Assembly: GCF_005144415.1 (NCBI RefSeq)
Contig: NZ_SWJE01000001.1
Span: 372,001 to 436,000 of the forward strand
Direction: 5' to 3'
Source: Trinickia terrae
Lineage (GTDB): Bacteria; Pseudomonadota; Gammaproteobacteria; Burkholderiales; Burkholderiaceae
DNA: 64,000 nucleotides
The position numbers and the translations under genes are program-made. The notes beneath the pieces were generated by a model. That model searched no databases. It was not told the origin of the DNA and was given only the letters and a program-made list of their open reading frames with translations. Shown one piece after another: positions 24,414 to 33,898 of this stretch. Numbering within the stretch: the first letter of the stretch is position 1; the number at the start of each line of letters is the position of its first letter.

Positions 24414-25585
24414 TGCGTCACCACCACGCCGCTAGCGGGCGACCAGTAGACGAACACGTCGTCGTTGTAGGCGGGCGCACCGTCCTGCATGAGGTGCGAG
24501 CTGGAGAGATTCGATACGACGACCTTGCCGCTCGGCAGGCGCACGTGGTAGAGCGAATAGCTGCCCATGTAGGCGATATCCGTGACGACGCCGCGCGCCC
24601 AGTTGTGCGGCGCGCTCGGCCGCTCGCGCGACACGCGCACGCGCTCGGGGCGCACCGAGATGCCCACGGGCATGCCGAGCGGCCCGGTGATGCCGTGGCT
24701 CACGTACATGCGTGCTTCGAGATCTTCGCTTTCGACGAAGATGTGATCGGGCTCGTCCTCGACCACGACGCCTTCGAACAGGTTGGTCGAGCCGATGAAC
24801 TCGGCGGAGAAGCGGCTATTTGGGAATTCGTAGACTTGCGAAGGTGAGCCGATCTGCACGATCTTGCCTTCGCTCATGACCGCGAGGCGGCTTGCCATCG
24901 TCATCGCCTCTTCCTGGTCGTGCGTGACCATCACGCAGGTCACGTCGACTTTCTCGATGATGTTGACGAGCTCGAGCTGCGTCTTCTGGCGGATCTTCTT
25001 GTCGAGCGCGGACATCGGCTCGTCGAGCAGCAACAGTTTCGGACGCTTGACGAGCGAGCGCGCAAGCGCGACGCGCTGCTGCTGTCCGCCCGACAATTGA
25101 TGCGGCTTGCGGCCCGCGTACTTGCTCATCTGCACGAGTGCGAGCGCATCGGCGACGCGCTCCTTGATCTCGTTCTTCGGTGTGCCTTCCTGCTTGAGGC
25201 CGAACGCGACGTTGGCCTCGACCGTCATGTGCGGAAAGAGCGCGTACGACTGGAACATCATGTTGACGGGGCGCTTGTACGGCGGCAGCGTCGCGAGGTC
25301 TTCTCCGTCGACGTAGATCTTTCCCGAGGTGGCCGTCTCCAGGCCGGCGAGCATCCGCAGTAACGTCGACTTGCCGCAGCCGGAGCTGCCGAGCAGGGCG
25401 AACAGTTCGTTCTTCGCGATCGTCAGGTTGACGTTGTCGACGGCGGTGCTGTCGCCGAATTTCTTGACGACGTTTTCGATGCGAACGAACTCGTCCGATT
25501 TCGCGGCCTTCGTGAAAGCGGCGGGGGAATTGCGGGTCGATTGCGGCGCTTCGGGCGCCTTGATTGTTGAGGCTGTCGTATTCAT
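24410..25585 (-). CDS. potG: Putrescine/polyamine ABC transporter ATP-binding protein
   Basis: A 391-residue ABC ATPase. Walker A is GSSGCGKST, Q-loop FQSYALFPHM, signature LSGGQQQR, Walker B LLLLDEPMSALD and the switch histidine is in VTHDQEEA. The C-terminal TOBE-like regulatory domain (from about residue 270) contains VRPERV. A Thr/Ala/Pro-rich 30-residue extension precedes the domain. It is separated from potF by 197 bases, the largest gap in the operon, so an internal promoter is possible. Confidence 0.94.
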   Translation of the reverse strand: MNTTASTIKAPEAPQSTRNSPAAFTKAAKSDEFVRIENVVKKFGDSTAVDNVNLTIAKNELFALLGSSGCGKSTLLRMLAGLETATSGKIYVDGEDLATLPPYKRPVNMMFQSYALFPHMTVEANVAFGLKQEGTPKNEIKERVADALALVQMSKYAGRKPHQLSGGQQQRVALARSLVKRPKLLLLDEPMSALDKKIRQKTQLELVNIIEKVDVTCVMVTHDQEEAMTMASRLAVMSEGKIVQIGSPSQVYEFPNSRFSAEFIGSTNLFEGVVVEDEPDHIFVESEDLEARMYVSHGITGPLGMPVGISVRPERVRVSRERPSAPHNWARGVVTDIAYMGSYSLYHVRLPSGKVVVSNLSSSHLMQDGAPAYNDDVFVYWSPASGVVVTQ

Positions 25586-25782
25586 GATCTAACCATTCCT
25601 TGCGAATCGCGGGCATGAGCGGTCCCGCGCGAGGCGCAAATGCGGCTCACAGGGTGTGCAGCGATCGAGAGAAACTTGGGGACTGCGCGAGCAGCTACGC
25701 CTGAGCGCGCAGATTGACTACCGTGATGCGACTTCGTGCAGGCGAGGGATCGAGCGACCCCTCGCCCGCGGCTGTCAGTGGA

Positions 25783-26916
25783 TCAGTGGCCGGTTTTCAG
25801 TTGGGCCCAGAGGCGGTTTTCGAGGCGCAGAATGTCGGTCGGAATCGGCTTCATCAGCGTCATCTTCTTCAGCACGTCATCCGGCGGGTAGACGGTCTGG
25901 TCGCCCACCACCGCGGGCGTCACGTATTGGCGCGCGGCGTGGTTCGCGGTCGGATAGAACACCTCGTTCGTGATGGCCGCATTGACCTTCGGATCTTCGA
26001 TGTAGTTGATCCATTTCATCGCGGCTTCAGGGTGAGGCGCGTCCTTCGGAATGACCATCACGTCGAACCACAGCAGGCCGCCTTCCTTCACGTTCTCGAA
26101 CTTGACCTCATACGAACGCTTCGCCTCCATCGTGCGGCGGCGCGCGATGCCGACGTCGCCCGACCAGCCAAGCGCGACGCAGATGTCGTTGTTCGCGAGA
26201 TCGTTGATGTAGCCCGACGAGTTGAACTGCGTGATGTAGGGGCGCACTTGCTTGAGCATCTGGAACGCGGCCTGATAGTCGCCGGGGTTCGTGCTGTTCG
26301 GGTCCTTGTGCATGTATTGCAATGCGGCCGCGAACACGTCCGCCGGCTGGTCGAGGAACGACACGCCGCAGCCCTTCAGCTTCGACAGGTTGGCCGGATC
26401 GAACACGAGCGCCCAGCTGTCGACGGGAGCGTTGTCGCCGAGCGCTTTCTTCACCGCCTGGACGTTGTAGCCGATGCCGTCGGTGCCGTAGGCCCAGGGC
26501 ACGCCGTACTGGTTGCCCGGGTCGGCATCGGCAATCATCTTCATGAGCGTCGGGTCGAGGTTCGCCAGGTTCGGCAGCTTCGACTTGTCGAGCTTCTGGT
26601 AGACGCCTGCCTGGATCTGCTTCGCCATGTAGTTCGAGGTCGGCACGACGATGTCGTAGCCCGAGCTGCCCGCCAGCAGCTTCGCTTGCAGCGTGTCGTC
26701 GCTGTCGTAGTTGTCGTACTTCACGTGGATCGACGTTTCCTTTTCGAAGTTCGGAATCGTGTCCTTCGCAATGTAGTCCGACCAGTTGTACACGTTCAGT
26801 TCGGTGTCGGCAGCGAGCGCCGGCGTGGCGAGCGACGCGGACAAGCTCGTGATGGCTAGGAGAGCGGCCCCCGCGATGGCATGGCGAAGATGACGTCCTG
26901 GACAAATAACGCTCAT
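25783..26916 (-). CDS. potF: Putrescine-type periplasmic binding protein
   Basis: A 377-residue exported protein with a Sec signal peptide (cleavage near ATPALAADTELN). The mature start LNVYNWSDYIAKDTIPNFE and GYDIVVPTSNYM, YGVPWAYGTDGIGYN and WSGDVGIARR are characteristic of the PotD/PotF/SpuD family. It delivers polyamine to the PotGHI membrane complex. GGAAAAT lies upstream of the ATG. It follows the transaminase gene by 83 bases in the same direction. Confidence 0.93.
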   Translation of the reverse strand: MSVICPGRHLRHAIAGAALLAITSLSASLATPALAADTELNVYNWSDYIAKDTIPNFEKETSIHVKYDNYDSDDTLQAKLLAGSSGYDIVVPTSNYMAKQIQAGVYQKLDKSKLPNLANLDPTLMKMIADADPGNQYGVPWAYGTDGIGYNVQAVKKALGDNAPVDSWALVFDPANLSKLKGCGVSFLDQPADVFAAALQYMHKDPNSTNPGDYQAAFQMLKQVRPYITQFNSSGYINDLANNDICVALGWSGDVGIARRRTMEAKRSYEVKFENVKEGGLLWFDVMVIPKDAPHPEAAMKWINYIEDPKVNAAITNEVFYPTANHAARQYVTPAVVGDQTVYPPDDVLKKMTLMKPIPTDILRLENRLWAQLKTGH

Positions 26917-26999
26917 GATGATTTTCCTTGGAGATGAAAACCCGGCGCGGGTGCGTTTTGCATGTGCGGTCGCCGCACCTGCGCCGGTCGGAACTGCCG

Positions 27000-28433
27000 T
27001 TACGAAAGACCCATTTGTTGAGCGGTGGCGTCGATGGCTTTCTTCGCCTTCGACACGATCTCGTCGATTTCGCCGCGCGTGATCACGAGCGGCGGCGAGA
27101 GCAGCATCCGGTCGCCGGTGGCGCGCATGATCAGGTTGCCGTTGAAGCAGAAGTCGCGGCAGATCGTGCCGACGTCGCCGCCGTTCGCGAAGCGCTTGCG
27201 CGCCTTCGGGTCTTCGGCGAGTTGCAAGCCGGCGACAAGCCCCGTGCCCGCGATCTCGCCGATGATCGGGTGATTGGCGAACGTTTCGCGCAACAGCTTC
27301 TGGAAGTACGGCCCCGTGTCGGTCTTCACGCGCTCGACGATCTTCTCGTCGCGCAGGAGCTTGAGGTTCGCGACCGCGACTGCCGCCGCCACGGGGTGGC
27401 CCGAATAGGTGAGGCCGTGGTTGAACTCACCGTTCTCGACGATGACTTTCGCGACGCGGTCATGCAGCGCGACGGCGCCCATCGGCACATAACCGCTCGT
27501 CAGGCCCTTCGCCAGCGTCATCAGGTCCGGCTCGAAACCGAAGTGCTGATGGGCGAACCATTCGCCGGTGCGGCCGAACCCGCCGATCACTTCGTCGGCG
27601 ACGAGCAGGATGTCGTATTTGCGGCAGATGCGCTGGATTTCCGGCCAGTAGGTCGAGGCCGGGAAGATGACGCCGCCCGCGCCCTGGAACGGTTCGCCGA
27701 TGAACGCCGCGACGTTTTCCGCGCCGAGCTCGAGAATCTTCGCTTCGAGCTGCTGCGCGCGAGCGAGCGCGAACTCTTCAGGCGTCAGGTTGCCTTCGGC
27801 TTCGCCGAAGAAGTAGGGCTGGTCGATATGGACGATGTGCTCGACCTTCGAGGGCATCTGCTCGTGCATATAGCCCATGCCGCCCAGCGTGCCGCCCGCG
27901 ATGGTCGAGCCGTGATAGCCGTTCTTGCGCGAGATAACGTACTTCTTCGACGGCTTGCCTTGCGCGCTCCAGAACCGGTGGGCGATGCGAAGTACCGTGT
28001 CGTTGCCTTCCGAGCCGCTGTTGCAATAGAAGAAGTGATTGAACGGCGCAGGCGTGATCTCCGCGAGCAAGGCGGAGAGTTCGATGACGGGCGGGTGCGT
28101 CGTCTTGAAGAACGTGTTGTAGAAAGGCAGTTCCTGAATCTGCTGGTACGCGGCGTCAGCGAGCTCCTTGCGGCCGTAGCCGACGTTCACGCACCAGAGG
28201 CCGGCCATGCCGTCGATGATCTGGTTGCCGTCCGAATCCCACAGATAGACGCCCTTCGCTTTTGTGATCACACGGCTGCCCGTGCGATTGAGCGTGCCCA
28301 TGTCCGAAAACGGGTGGATGTGGTGCGCGGCGTCGAGCGCGCGGTATTGCGCCGTGCTGCGCGCTTGGCGCGTCTCGCCGCTGGCGGGCGCGACAGGCTG
28401 AACGTAAGCGACTTCTTCGGTTCTGTAGTTCAT
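27000..28433 (-). CDS. spuC: Putrescine:pyruvate-type aminotransferase (class III)
   Basis: A 477-residue PLP enzyme of the omega-aminotransferase group. Visible features are NSGSEGNDTVLR (phosphate-binding), GYHGSTIAG, the Asp in LLVADEVIGGFGRTG, and the Schiff-base lysine in TLAKGLTSGY. It closely fits SpuC/YgjG-like transaminases that remove one amino group of putrescine (or of other diamines) using pyruvate. It gives a second, direct route to 4-aminobutyraldehyde beside the gamma-glutamyl route. GGAGGAACC gives a strong start. The gap to the synthetase gene upstream is 37 bases. Confidence 0.9.
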   Translation of the reverse strand: MNYRTEEVAYVQPVAPASGETRQARSTAQYRALDAAHHIHPFSDMGTLNRTGSRVITKAKGVYLWDSDGNQIIDGMAGLWCVNVGYGRKELADAAYQQIQELPFYNTFFKTTHPPVIELSALLAEITPAPFNHFFYCNSGSEGNDTVLRIAHRFWSAQGKPSKKYVISRKNGYHGSTIAGGTLGGMGYMHEQMPSKVEHIVHIDQPYFFGEAEGNLTPEEFALARAQQLEAKILELGAENVAAFIGEPFQGAGGVIFPASTYWPEIQRICRKYDILLVADEVIGGFGRTGEWFAHQHFGFEPDLMTLAKGLTSGYVPMGAVALHDRVAKVIVENGEFNHGLTYSGHPVAAAVAVANLKLLRDEKIVERVKTDTGPYFQKLLRETFANHPIIGEIAGTGLVAGLQLAEDPKARKRFANGGDVGTICRDFCFNGNLIMRATGDRMLLSPPLVITRGEIDEIVSKAKKAIDATAQQMGLS

Positions 28434-28470
28434 GGTTCCTCCGATTGGTTTGCGCTTGCGCGTCCTTGTT

Positions 28471-29805
28471 TCAGACGTGCAGCAGCAAATGTCTGCGTTC
28501 CCACGAACTGATGACGCGGAAGAACGCTTGGTATTCGGTTTCCTTCAGCGCGAGGTAGGCTTTCACGAAGCGCTCGTCGAGGATGTCCGCGAGCGGTTCG
28601 CATGCGCCCATCAACGTCAGGCCTTCTTCGAGATTGCGCGGCAACTGGTAGGGCAGCTCGTAGCCGTCGGTCGCAAGCGGCTCGGTCGGCGCGAGCTTTT
28701 GCGTCATGCCGAGGTAACCGGCGGCGAGTGTCGCGGCAATCGCAAGGTACGGATTGCAGTCCACGCCCGGAATGCGGTTCTCGACGCGCCGCGCGGCGGG
28801 CGACGAGTGCGGCACGCGAAAGCCGACGGTGCGATTGTCGTAACCCCACGCCACGTTGATCGGCGCGGCCATGAAGCGCGACAGACGCCGGTAGGAATTG
28901 ATGTACGGCGCGAAGATCGGCATCAGCGCTGGCGTGTACTTCTGCAAGCCGGCGATGTACGCATAGAACATTTCGGTCGGCGCGCCGTCGGCGCCGGTGA
29001 ACAGGTTGCGGCCGGTCTCCTCGTCGACGAGGCTTTGGTGGACGTGCATGGCCGACCCCGGTTCGTTCTCCATCGGCTTCGCCATGAACGTCGCATACAT
29101 GTGGTGCCGCAGCGCCGCTTCGCGCACGGTGCGCTTGAAGAGGAACACGCGGTCCGCGAGATTGAGCGGATCGCCGTGCAGGAAGTTGATCTCCATTTGC
29201 GCCGCGCCGACTTCGTGAATCAGCGTGTCGACCTCGAGCTCCTGCACCTCGCAATACTCGTAGATGTCCTCGAAGAGAGGGTCGAATTCGTTGACCGCTT
29301 CGATGGAATACGCTTGCCGGCCGGTTTCCGCGCGGCCCGTACGGCCGACCGGCGGTTGCAGCGGCAGGTCGGGATCCTTGTTCATGTCGACCAGGTAGAA
29401 CTCGAGCTCTGGTGCGACAACGGGCTTCCAGCCACGGCTCTTGTACAGTTCCAGCACGCGGCGCAGCACGCGGCGCGGCGAGATCGCGACGGGCGAGCCG
29501 TCGAAGTGCACGCAGTCGTGAATCACTTGCGCGGTCGGATCGACGGCCCAGGGAATGATGCGGATCGTCGACGGATCGGGTACGCACACCATATCGGGAT
29601 CGGTGACGCCGGTGAAGCTGCCGTCTTCCGGATAGTCGCCGGTCACGGTTTGGATCATCACGGCCTGAGGCAGCCGCATCGATTCGCCGGATTCGAACTT
29701 GTTGCGCGGAATGATCTTGCCGCGCGCGATTCCGGCCATGTCGGGGATGATCGCCTCGATCTCGGTGATGCGGTGTTTCTTCAGAAATTCATCGATGTCT
29801 TGCAT
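28471..29805 (-). CDS. puuA: Gamma-glutamylputrescine synthetase (glutamine synthetase family)
   Basis: A 444-residue glutamine synthetase-fold enzyme. It would ligate glutamate to putrescine with ATP. The core motifs are APELEFYLVD, HEVGAAQMEINF (metal ligands), GSAMHVHQSL and the ATP-site NRIPGVDCNPYLA. The sequence lacks the long C-terminal adenylylation segment of biosynthetic GlnA. Position between hydrolase and transaminase genes, in a run with a polyamine importer, supports the Puu assignment over other GS-like ligases. Substrates such as cadaverine or spermidine are possible. Confidence 0.9.
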   Translation of the reverse strand: MQDIDEFLKKHRITEIEAIIPDMAGIARGKIIPRNKFESGESMRLPQAVMIQTVTGDYPEDGSFTGVTDPDMVCVPDPSTIRIIPWAVDPTAQVIHDCVHFDGSPVAISPRRVLRRVLELYKSRGWKPVVAPELEFYLVDMNKDPDLPLQPPVGRTGRAETGRQAYSIEAVNEFDPLFEDIYEYCEVQELEVDTLIHEVGAAQMEINFLHGDPLNLADRVFLFKRTVREAALRHHMYATFMAKPMENEPGSAMHVHQSLVDEETGRNLFTGADGAPTEMFYAYIAGLQKYTPALMPIFAPYINSYRRLSRFMAAPINVAWGYDNRTVGFRVPHSSPAARRVENRIPGVDCNPYLAIAATLAAGYLGMTQKLAPTEPLATDGYELPYQLPRNLEEGLTLMGACEPLADILDERFVKAYLALKETEYQAFFRVISSWERRHLLLHV

Positions 29806-29843
29806 GATTGTTCTCTTGGCAGAGTTGTGCGCGGACCGGCTTC

Positions 29844-30638
29844 TTAGCGGCGTGCTGCTGCGGCGAGCGCCGCATTCAGGCCGGCCCTGGTGCGCATTCG
29901 ATCGCGGCAGGCGGCGCCGAATGCACGGAAGATCGCGTTCGAGAGCGGGTCGTCCGCCTGCTTCCACTCCGGGTGCCATTGCAGGCCCAGGGCGAAAGCC
30001 GGTGCGTCCTTCACGCTGATCGCTTCGATCAATCCGTCCGGCGCGACGGCTTCGGCAAGCAAGCCGTCTCCCAGCCGCTCGACGCCTTGGCCGTGCAGGG
30101 AATTCACGCGCGCTTCGAGCGCACCGCCGGAAAGGCGGTTCAGCAATCCGCCGGAGCTCAGGCGAACCGCGTGCGAAGGCGCGTATTGCACGTCCAGTGC
30201 GTCGTCTTTGTTCTCGCGGTGGTCGTTGTAGCCTTCCACCTCGTGAACCCTTTGATGCAGCGTTCCTCCGAAGACCACGTTCATTTCCTGAAAGCCGCGG
30301 CAGATCGCGAGCACCGGCACGCCGGCATCGATCGCCGCGCGCATCAGCGGCAGCGTCGTCGCGTCGCGCGCCGGGTCGTGCAGCGTGCCCGGCGCGCTGG
30401 CCGCGCCGCCGTAGCGGTGTGGCTCGACATTCGAATACGCGCCGGTGAAGAGCAGCCCGTCGACCGTCGCCAGCACGTCGTCGGCCGATTGCTTCGCGCC
30501 GAGGGCAGGCAGCAGCATCGCCAGTGCGTCGGAGCCGTCGACGATAGCGGCAATGTATTTCTCGCCGGTCACGTGCGACGGATGCGATCCCATCATGGTC
30601 CTGTCGGCGGTAATGCCCACTAGCGGTTTATTTCGCAT
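29844..30638 (-). CDS. puuD: Gamma-glutamyl-GABA hydrolase (class I glutamine amidotransferase family)
   Basis: A 264-residue enzyme expected to release GABA and glutamate from gamma-glutamyl-GABA. The nucleophile cysteine is in VLAICRGFQEMNV (about residue 114); the histidine and glutamate of the triad are in LGLQWHPEW near residue 224. MRNKPLVGIT is the usual PuuD start. It is the first gene of the leftward run and faces a 900-base gap that ends at the divergent puuR. Confidence 0.92.
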   Translation of the reverse strand: MRNKPLVGITADRTMMGSHPSHVTGEKYIAAIVDGSDALAMLLPALGAKQSADDVLATVDGLLFTGAYSNVEPHRYGGAASAPGTLHDPARDATTLPLMRAAIDAGVPVLAICRGFQEMNVVFGGTLHQRVHEVEGYNDHRENKDDALDVQYAPSHAVRLSSGGLLNRLSGGALEARVNSLHGQGVERLGDGLLAEAVAPDGLIEAISVKDAPAFALGLQWHPEWKQADDPLSNAIFRAFGAACRDRMRTRAGLNAALAAAARR

Positions 30639-31215
30639 GGCTAACAGTGATTTTCAGTGGCCGCGAAAAGCGGCATCGCAAAACGTTCGCGTCGGACGGC
30701 GGCACGCCGCGGCTTTGTACGGACGAACAAAGACCGCCTGACGTCGCGCATCGGCGTACGCCGGACCAAGCGAAATGGGGGCGCTGTTCGATTTTCCGAT
30801 TGCGATCCGGGGCTTGCGCGAGCTTTGCCGCAGCGCGATGCAACAAGCACGCGATGGACGGGCGCAAGCGAACACGGCACGTGCGAATCAACGCACGTTC
30901 ACGCAATCCGACAAATCGAACCGCGAAGAAGGAAAGAGGCGCTACGGGAGCAGGGAAGCTACCTCGTCGCAGTGCACGGCGATGAAGGCGCGTGCTGCGA
31001 CTGCATTATGACGTCGGACGGAACGACGGGAGAGGATCGTGAAGACGGACAGGAAACGGCGAAACGCAAGGCTGCCGCTGCTGCCGTCGGCGATGGCGCC
31101 GTCAGCACGGGGGCAACCCCGCAACTGACTTCGATCCCACCTAACCAAAGGGCCTCGGACTCTCACGATTACACTCGACTGGCTGCGTTGAAAGTATTGA
31201 ACGCCTCATTCGGAA

Positions 31216-31232
31216 AAACGCACTGTGCGTTT
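31216..31232. promoter_or_regulatory. 17-bp perfect dyad, candidate operator
   Basis: AAACGCAC-T-GTGCGTTT has perfect 8-base arms around one central base. It lies in the puuD-puuR intergenic region. A regulator site is likely by position; PuuR binding is not shown. Confidence 0.5.
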
Positions 31233-31370
31233 AACGAAATGGGGCATCGGTCGATGGCTTGCACCCTATTGAAGCATTTATGCTGCATTGCGTTACAAAG
31301 GTGTGACTACGACCTGGGATTCAGGATATACGAGCCAAAAACGGCGTCAATTCCTTTTATAAAATTTTTT

Positions 31371-31468
31371 CTCGGGGGTTTCCCTGAGCGTGAATGGCGA
31401 TGCGGGGCCGAACGGAACGTGCGGGTACGTCCCCGTGTTTTCGAAATTTCTCAGGGTTTTCCCGAGCG
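31371..31468. repeat. Duplicated dyad element upstream of puuR
   Basis: CTCGGGGGTTTCCCTGAGCG (31371-31390) and CTCAGGGTTTTCCCGAGCG (31450-31468) are near-copies 79 bases apart. Each is an imperfect dyad (CTCxGGG...CCCxGAG) preceded by AAATTT-like sequence. The pair could bind a regulator co-operatively. Confidence 0.5.
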
Positions 31469-31539
31469 GCGCGGGCATCAAAGTGATTAGAATATTCAAC
31501 ACTCGCGAGCCCCATCAACCCCGATTCGAGAATCGCATC

Positions 31540-32091
31540 GTGTCTATCGAAGTCGCCACCCGCCTTCAGTACATTCGCAAGAAGCATGGCCTGTCGCAGC
31601 GCGAATTGGCAAAGCGCGCTGGTGTGACGAATGGCACGATTTCTCTTATCGAGCAGAATCGCGTGAGCCCGTCCGTGGGTTCGCTCAAGAAACTGCTCGA
31701 ATGCATACCGATGAGTCTTGCGGAGTTCTTCACGTTCGACGTCGAGGCGAACCGCGCGGTCATTTCACGCCGCGCTCAGATGCCGAATCTCGGCAACGAG
31801 TCGATCGAGTTCTACCTTGCCGGAGCCGGCGTGAAGGATCGCAACATGTGCATCTTGCGGGAGGTCTATCAGCCGCTCGCCGATACCGGCCCGGAGATGC
31901 TGCAGCATGAGGGACACGAGGGCGGCGTCATCGTCAGCGGCCAAATCGAGCTGACCGTCGACGGTACGACGTGGCTGCTCGACCCCGGCGACAGCTATTA
32001 CTTCGAAAGCCGCTTTCCGCATCGCTTTCGCAATCCGAGCCCGGAGCGGGTCTGCGAGATCGTGTCGGCGAATTCGCCGGCGACGTTCTGA
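31540..32091 (+). CDS. puuR: PuuR-like repressor (XRE helix-turn-helix plus cupin)
   Basis: A 183-residue regulator. The N-terminal XRE helix-turn-helix (LQYIRKKHGLSQRELAKRAG and GTISLIEQNRVSPSVGSLKK) is followed by a C-terminal cupin domain (HEGHEGGVIVSGQIELTVDG, GDSYYFESRFPHRF) and ends SANSPATF, very like E. coli PuuR (185 residues, ending SAHTPTTF). A GTG start at 31540 gives the family length; the open frame to 31390 would add an unlikely leader. It should repress the divergent polyamine run and perhaps the co-directional puuC, with putrescine as inducer. Confidence 0.9.
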   Translation: MSIEVATRLQYIRKKHGLSQRELAKRAGVTNGTISLIEQNRVSPSVGSLKKLLECIPMSLAEFFTFDVEANRAVISRRAQMPNLGNESIEFYLAGAGVKDRNMCILREVYQPLADTGPEMLQHEGHEGGVIVSGQIELTVDGTTWLLDPGDSYYFESRFPHRFRNPSPERVCEIVSANSPATF

Positions 32092-32223
32092 GACTTGACG
32101 CTCGATAGCGAAGGAATCACCCATACACAGTACCGGCGCACAACGCGCAGCGCGTTCTTGCCGGTGCCGCCGGAGGGATTCACGGCGCGCCGCGCATCGA
32201 ACGCATAACAGTGAGGCATCCTG

Positions 32224-33717
32224 ATGGAAACGAAGAACCTGGGATATTGGAACGAACTGGCCGCCAAGCTCTCGATCGAGGGGCGGGCATTTATCGACGG
32301 CGAATACTGCGCGGCCCGATCGGGCCGCACGTTCGACTGCGTGAGCCCGATCGACGGCAAGGTGCTCGCGAAGATCGCCGACAGCGGGGCGGAAGACGTG
32401 GATCACGCCGTCGCCGCGGCGCGGCGCGCGTTCGAGTCGCGCGTGTGGGCCGGGCTCAATCCGCGCGCGCGAAAAGCGATCCTGCTTCGCTGGGCCGCGC
32501 TGATGCGCGAGCATCTCGATGAGCTCTCGCTGCTCGAAACGCTCGATGCGGGCAAGCCGATCGGCGACACCACGACCGTGGATGTGCCCGGCGCCGTTTA
32601 TTGCGTCGAATGGTTTGCGGAGGCGATCGACAAGGTCGGCGGCGAGGTCGTGCCGAGCGATCATCACCTCGTGGGTCTGGTCACGCGCGAGCCCATCGGG
32701 GTTGTCGCCGCCGTCGTGCCGTGGAATTTCCCGATCCTCATGGCGTCATGGAAGTTCGGCCCTGCGCTCGCGGCGGGCAACAGTGTCGTGCTCAAGCCGT
32801 CCGAGAAGTCGCCGCTGACCGCGATTCGCGTCGCGCAACTCGCGCACGAAGCAGGCATTCCCGCGGGCGTCTTCAACGTACTGCCGGGCGGCGGCGAGCC
32901 GGGCAAGCTGCTGGCGCTGCATCAGGACGTCGATTGCCTGGCGTTCACGGGGTCGACCAACGTCGGCAAATTGATCATGCAATACGCGGGGCAGTCCAAT
33001 TTGAAGCGCGTGTGGCTCGAGCTCGGCGGCAAGTCGCCGAACATCGTGCTGCCCGATTGTCCCGATCTCGATCGCGCGTCGCGTGCCGCGGCCGGTGCGA
33101 TCTTTTACAACATGGGCGAGATGTGCACGGCAGGTTCGCGTCTGCTCGTGCACCGCGATATCAAGGACGCGTTCCTCGACAAGGTCATCGCGGCTGCGCG
33201 CGGCTATACGCCCGGCAATCCGCTCGATCCGCAAACGTCGATGGGGGCGATCGTCGACAAGATCCAGCTCGAGCGCGTGCTCGGCTATATCGAAGCGGGG
33301 CGTGCCGAGGCCAAGCTGCTGCTGGGCGGCTCGCGCGTCAAGGAGGAAAGCGGCGGCTTCTATATCGAGCCGACGATTTTCGACGTGGCGAAGCCGGGCG
33401 CGAAGATTGCCCGCGAGGAAATCTTCGGGCCGGTGCTTTCGGTCATCACGTTCGACAGCGTCGAGGAAGCGGTGCAGATCGCCAACGATAGCGAGTACGG
33501 CCTCGGCGCAGCGGTGTGGACCGCGAGCCTCACGCACGCGCACGAAGTCGCGCGCAACCTGCGGGCCGGCACCGTGTGGGTCAACTGCTACGACGAAGGG
33601 GGCGACATGAACTTCCCGTTCGGCGGCTATAAGCAATCGGGCAACGGCAGGGACAAGTCGTTGCACGCACTGGAGAAGTACACCGAGCTGAAGTCCACGC
33701 TCGTGCGGCTGCGCTAA
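32224..33717 (+). CDS. puuC: Gamma-glutamyl-aminobutyraldehyde dehydrogenase
   Basis: A 497-residue NAD(P)-dependent aldehyde dehydrogenase. The motif PWNFPILMASWK, the general base glutamate in LELGGKSPN, and the catalytic cysteine in MGEMCTAGSR are all present. It fits the third step of the gamma-glutamyl pathway, and can also oxidise 4-aminobutyraldehyde produced by the transaminase. It is 132 bases downstream of puuR, on the strand opposite to the main operon, and is followed by an agmatinase gene. GAGGCATCCTG precedes the start. Confidence 0.92.
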   Translation: METKNLGYWNELAAKLSIEGRAFIDGEYCAARSGRTFDCVSPIDGKVLAKIADSGAEDVDHAVAAARRAFESRVWAGLNPRARKAILLRWAALMREHLDELSLLETLDAGKPIGDTTTVDVPGAVYCVEWFAEAIDKVGGEVVPSDHHLVGLVTREPIGVVAAVVPWNFPILMASWKFGPALAAGNSVVLKPSEKSPLTAIRVAQLAHEAGIPAGVFNVLPGGGEPGKLLALHQDVDCLAFTGSTNVGKLIMQYAGQSNLKRVWLELGGKSPNIVLPDCPDLDRASRAAAGAIFYNMGEMCTAGSRLLVHRDIKDAFLDKVIAAARGYTPGNPLDPQTSMGAIVDKIQLERVLGYIEAGRAEAKLLLGGSRVKEESGGFYIEPTIFDVAKPGAKIAREEIFGPVLSVITFDSVEEAVQIANDSEYGLGAAVWTASLTHAHEVARNLRAGTVWVNCYDEGGDMNFPFGGYKQSGNGRDKSLHALEKYTELKSTLVRLR

Positions 33718-33898
33718 AGGATTCGCAAGCCAGCGCGGCTGTCGATCCGGAGTTTGCGCTTCAGCGCTTACTCCGGTCCCATGCAAAGCAAAGCCATGGC
33801 GCGCGCCGTCGCGTTCCCAATGAATCCGACGCCGAAGCGGCGCGCTCAACCAGGAAACTTTCGCGCGCTGCATTCGGCACATTCCATCAGGTCATCCC

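Larger units (their letters stand above)
30639..31539. promoter_or_regulatory. 901-base divergent region between puuD and puuR with dyads
   Basis: No convincing gene was found: a rightward frame of 277 codons (30657-31490) has a composition unlike protein and passes through the promoter area. The region holds a perfect dyad at 31216-31232 and a duplicated dyad element at 31371-31390 and 31450-31468. The half nearest puuR (from about 31170) has lower GC, as expected of a promoter region. The size is unusual for this compact segment. Confidence 0.55.

Noticed and set aside
30657-31490. 277-codon rightward frame between puuD and puuR
   Set aside because: It spans the divergent regulatory region, has an Arg/Thr/Ala-biased composition typical of chance frames in GC-rich DNA, no ribosome binding site and no family resemblance.
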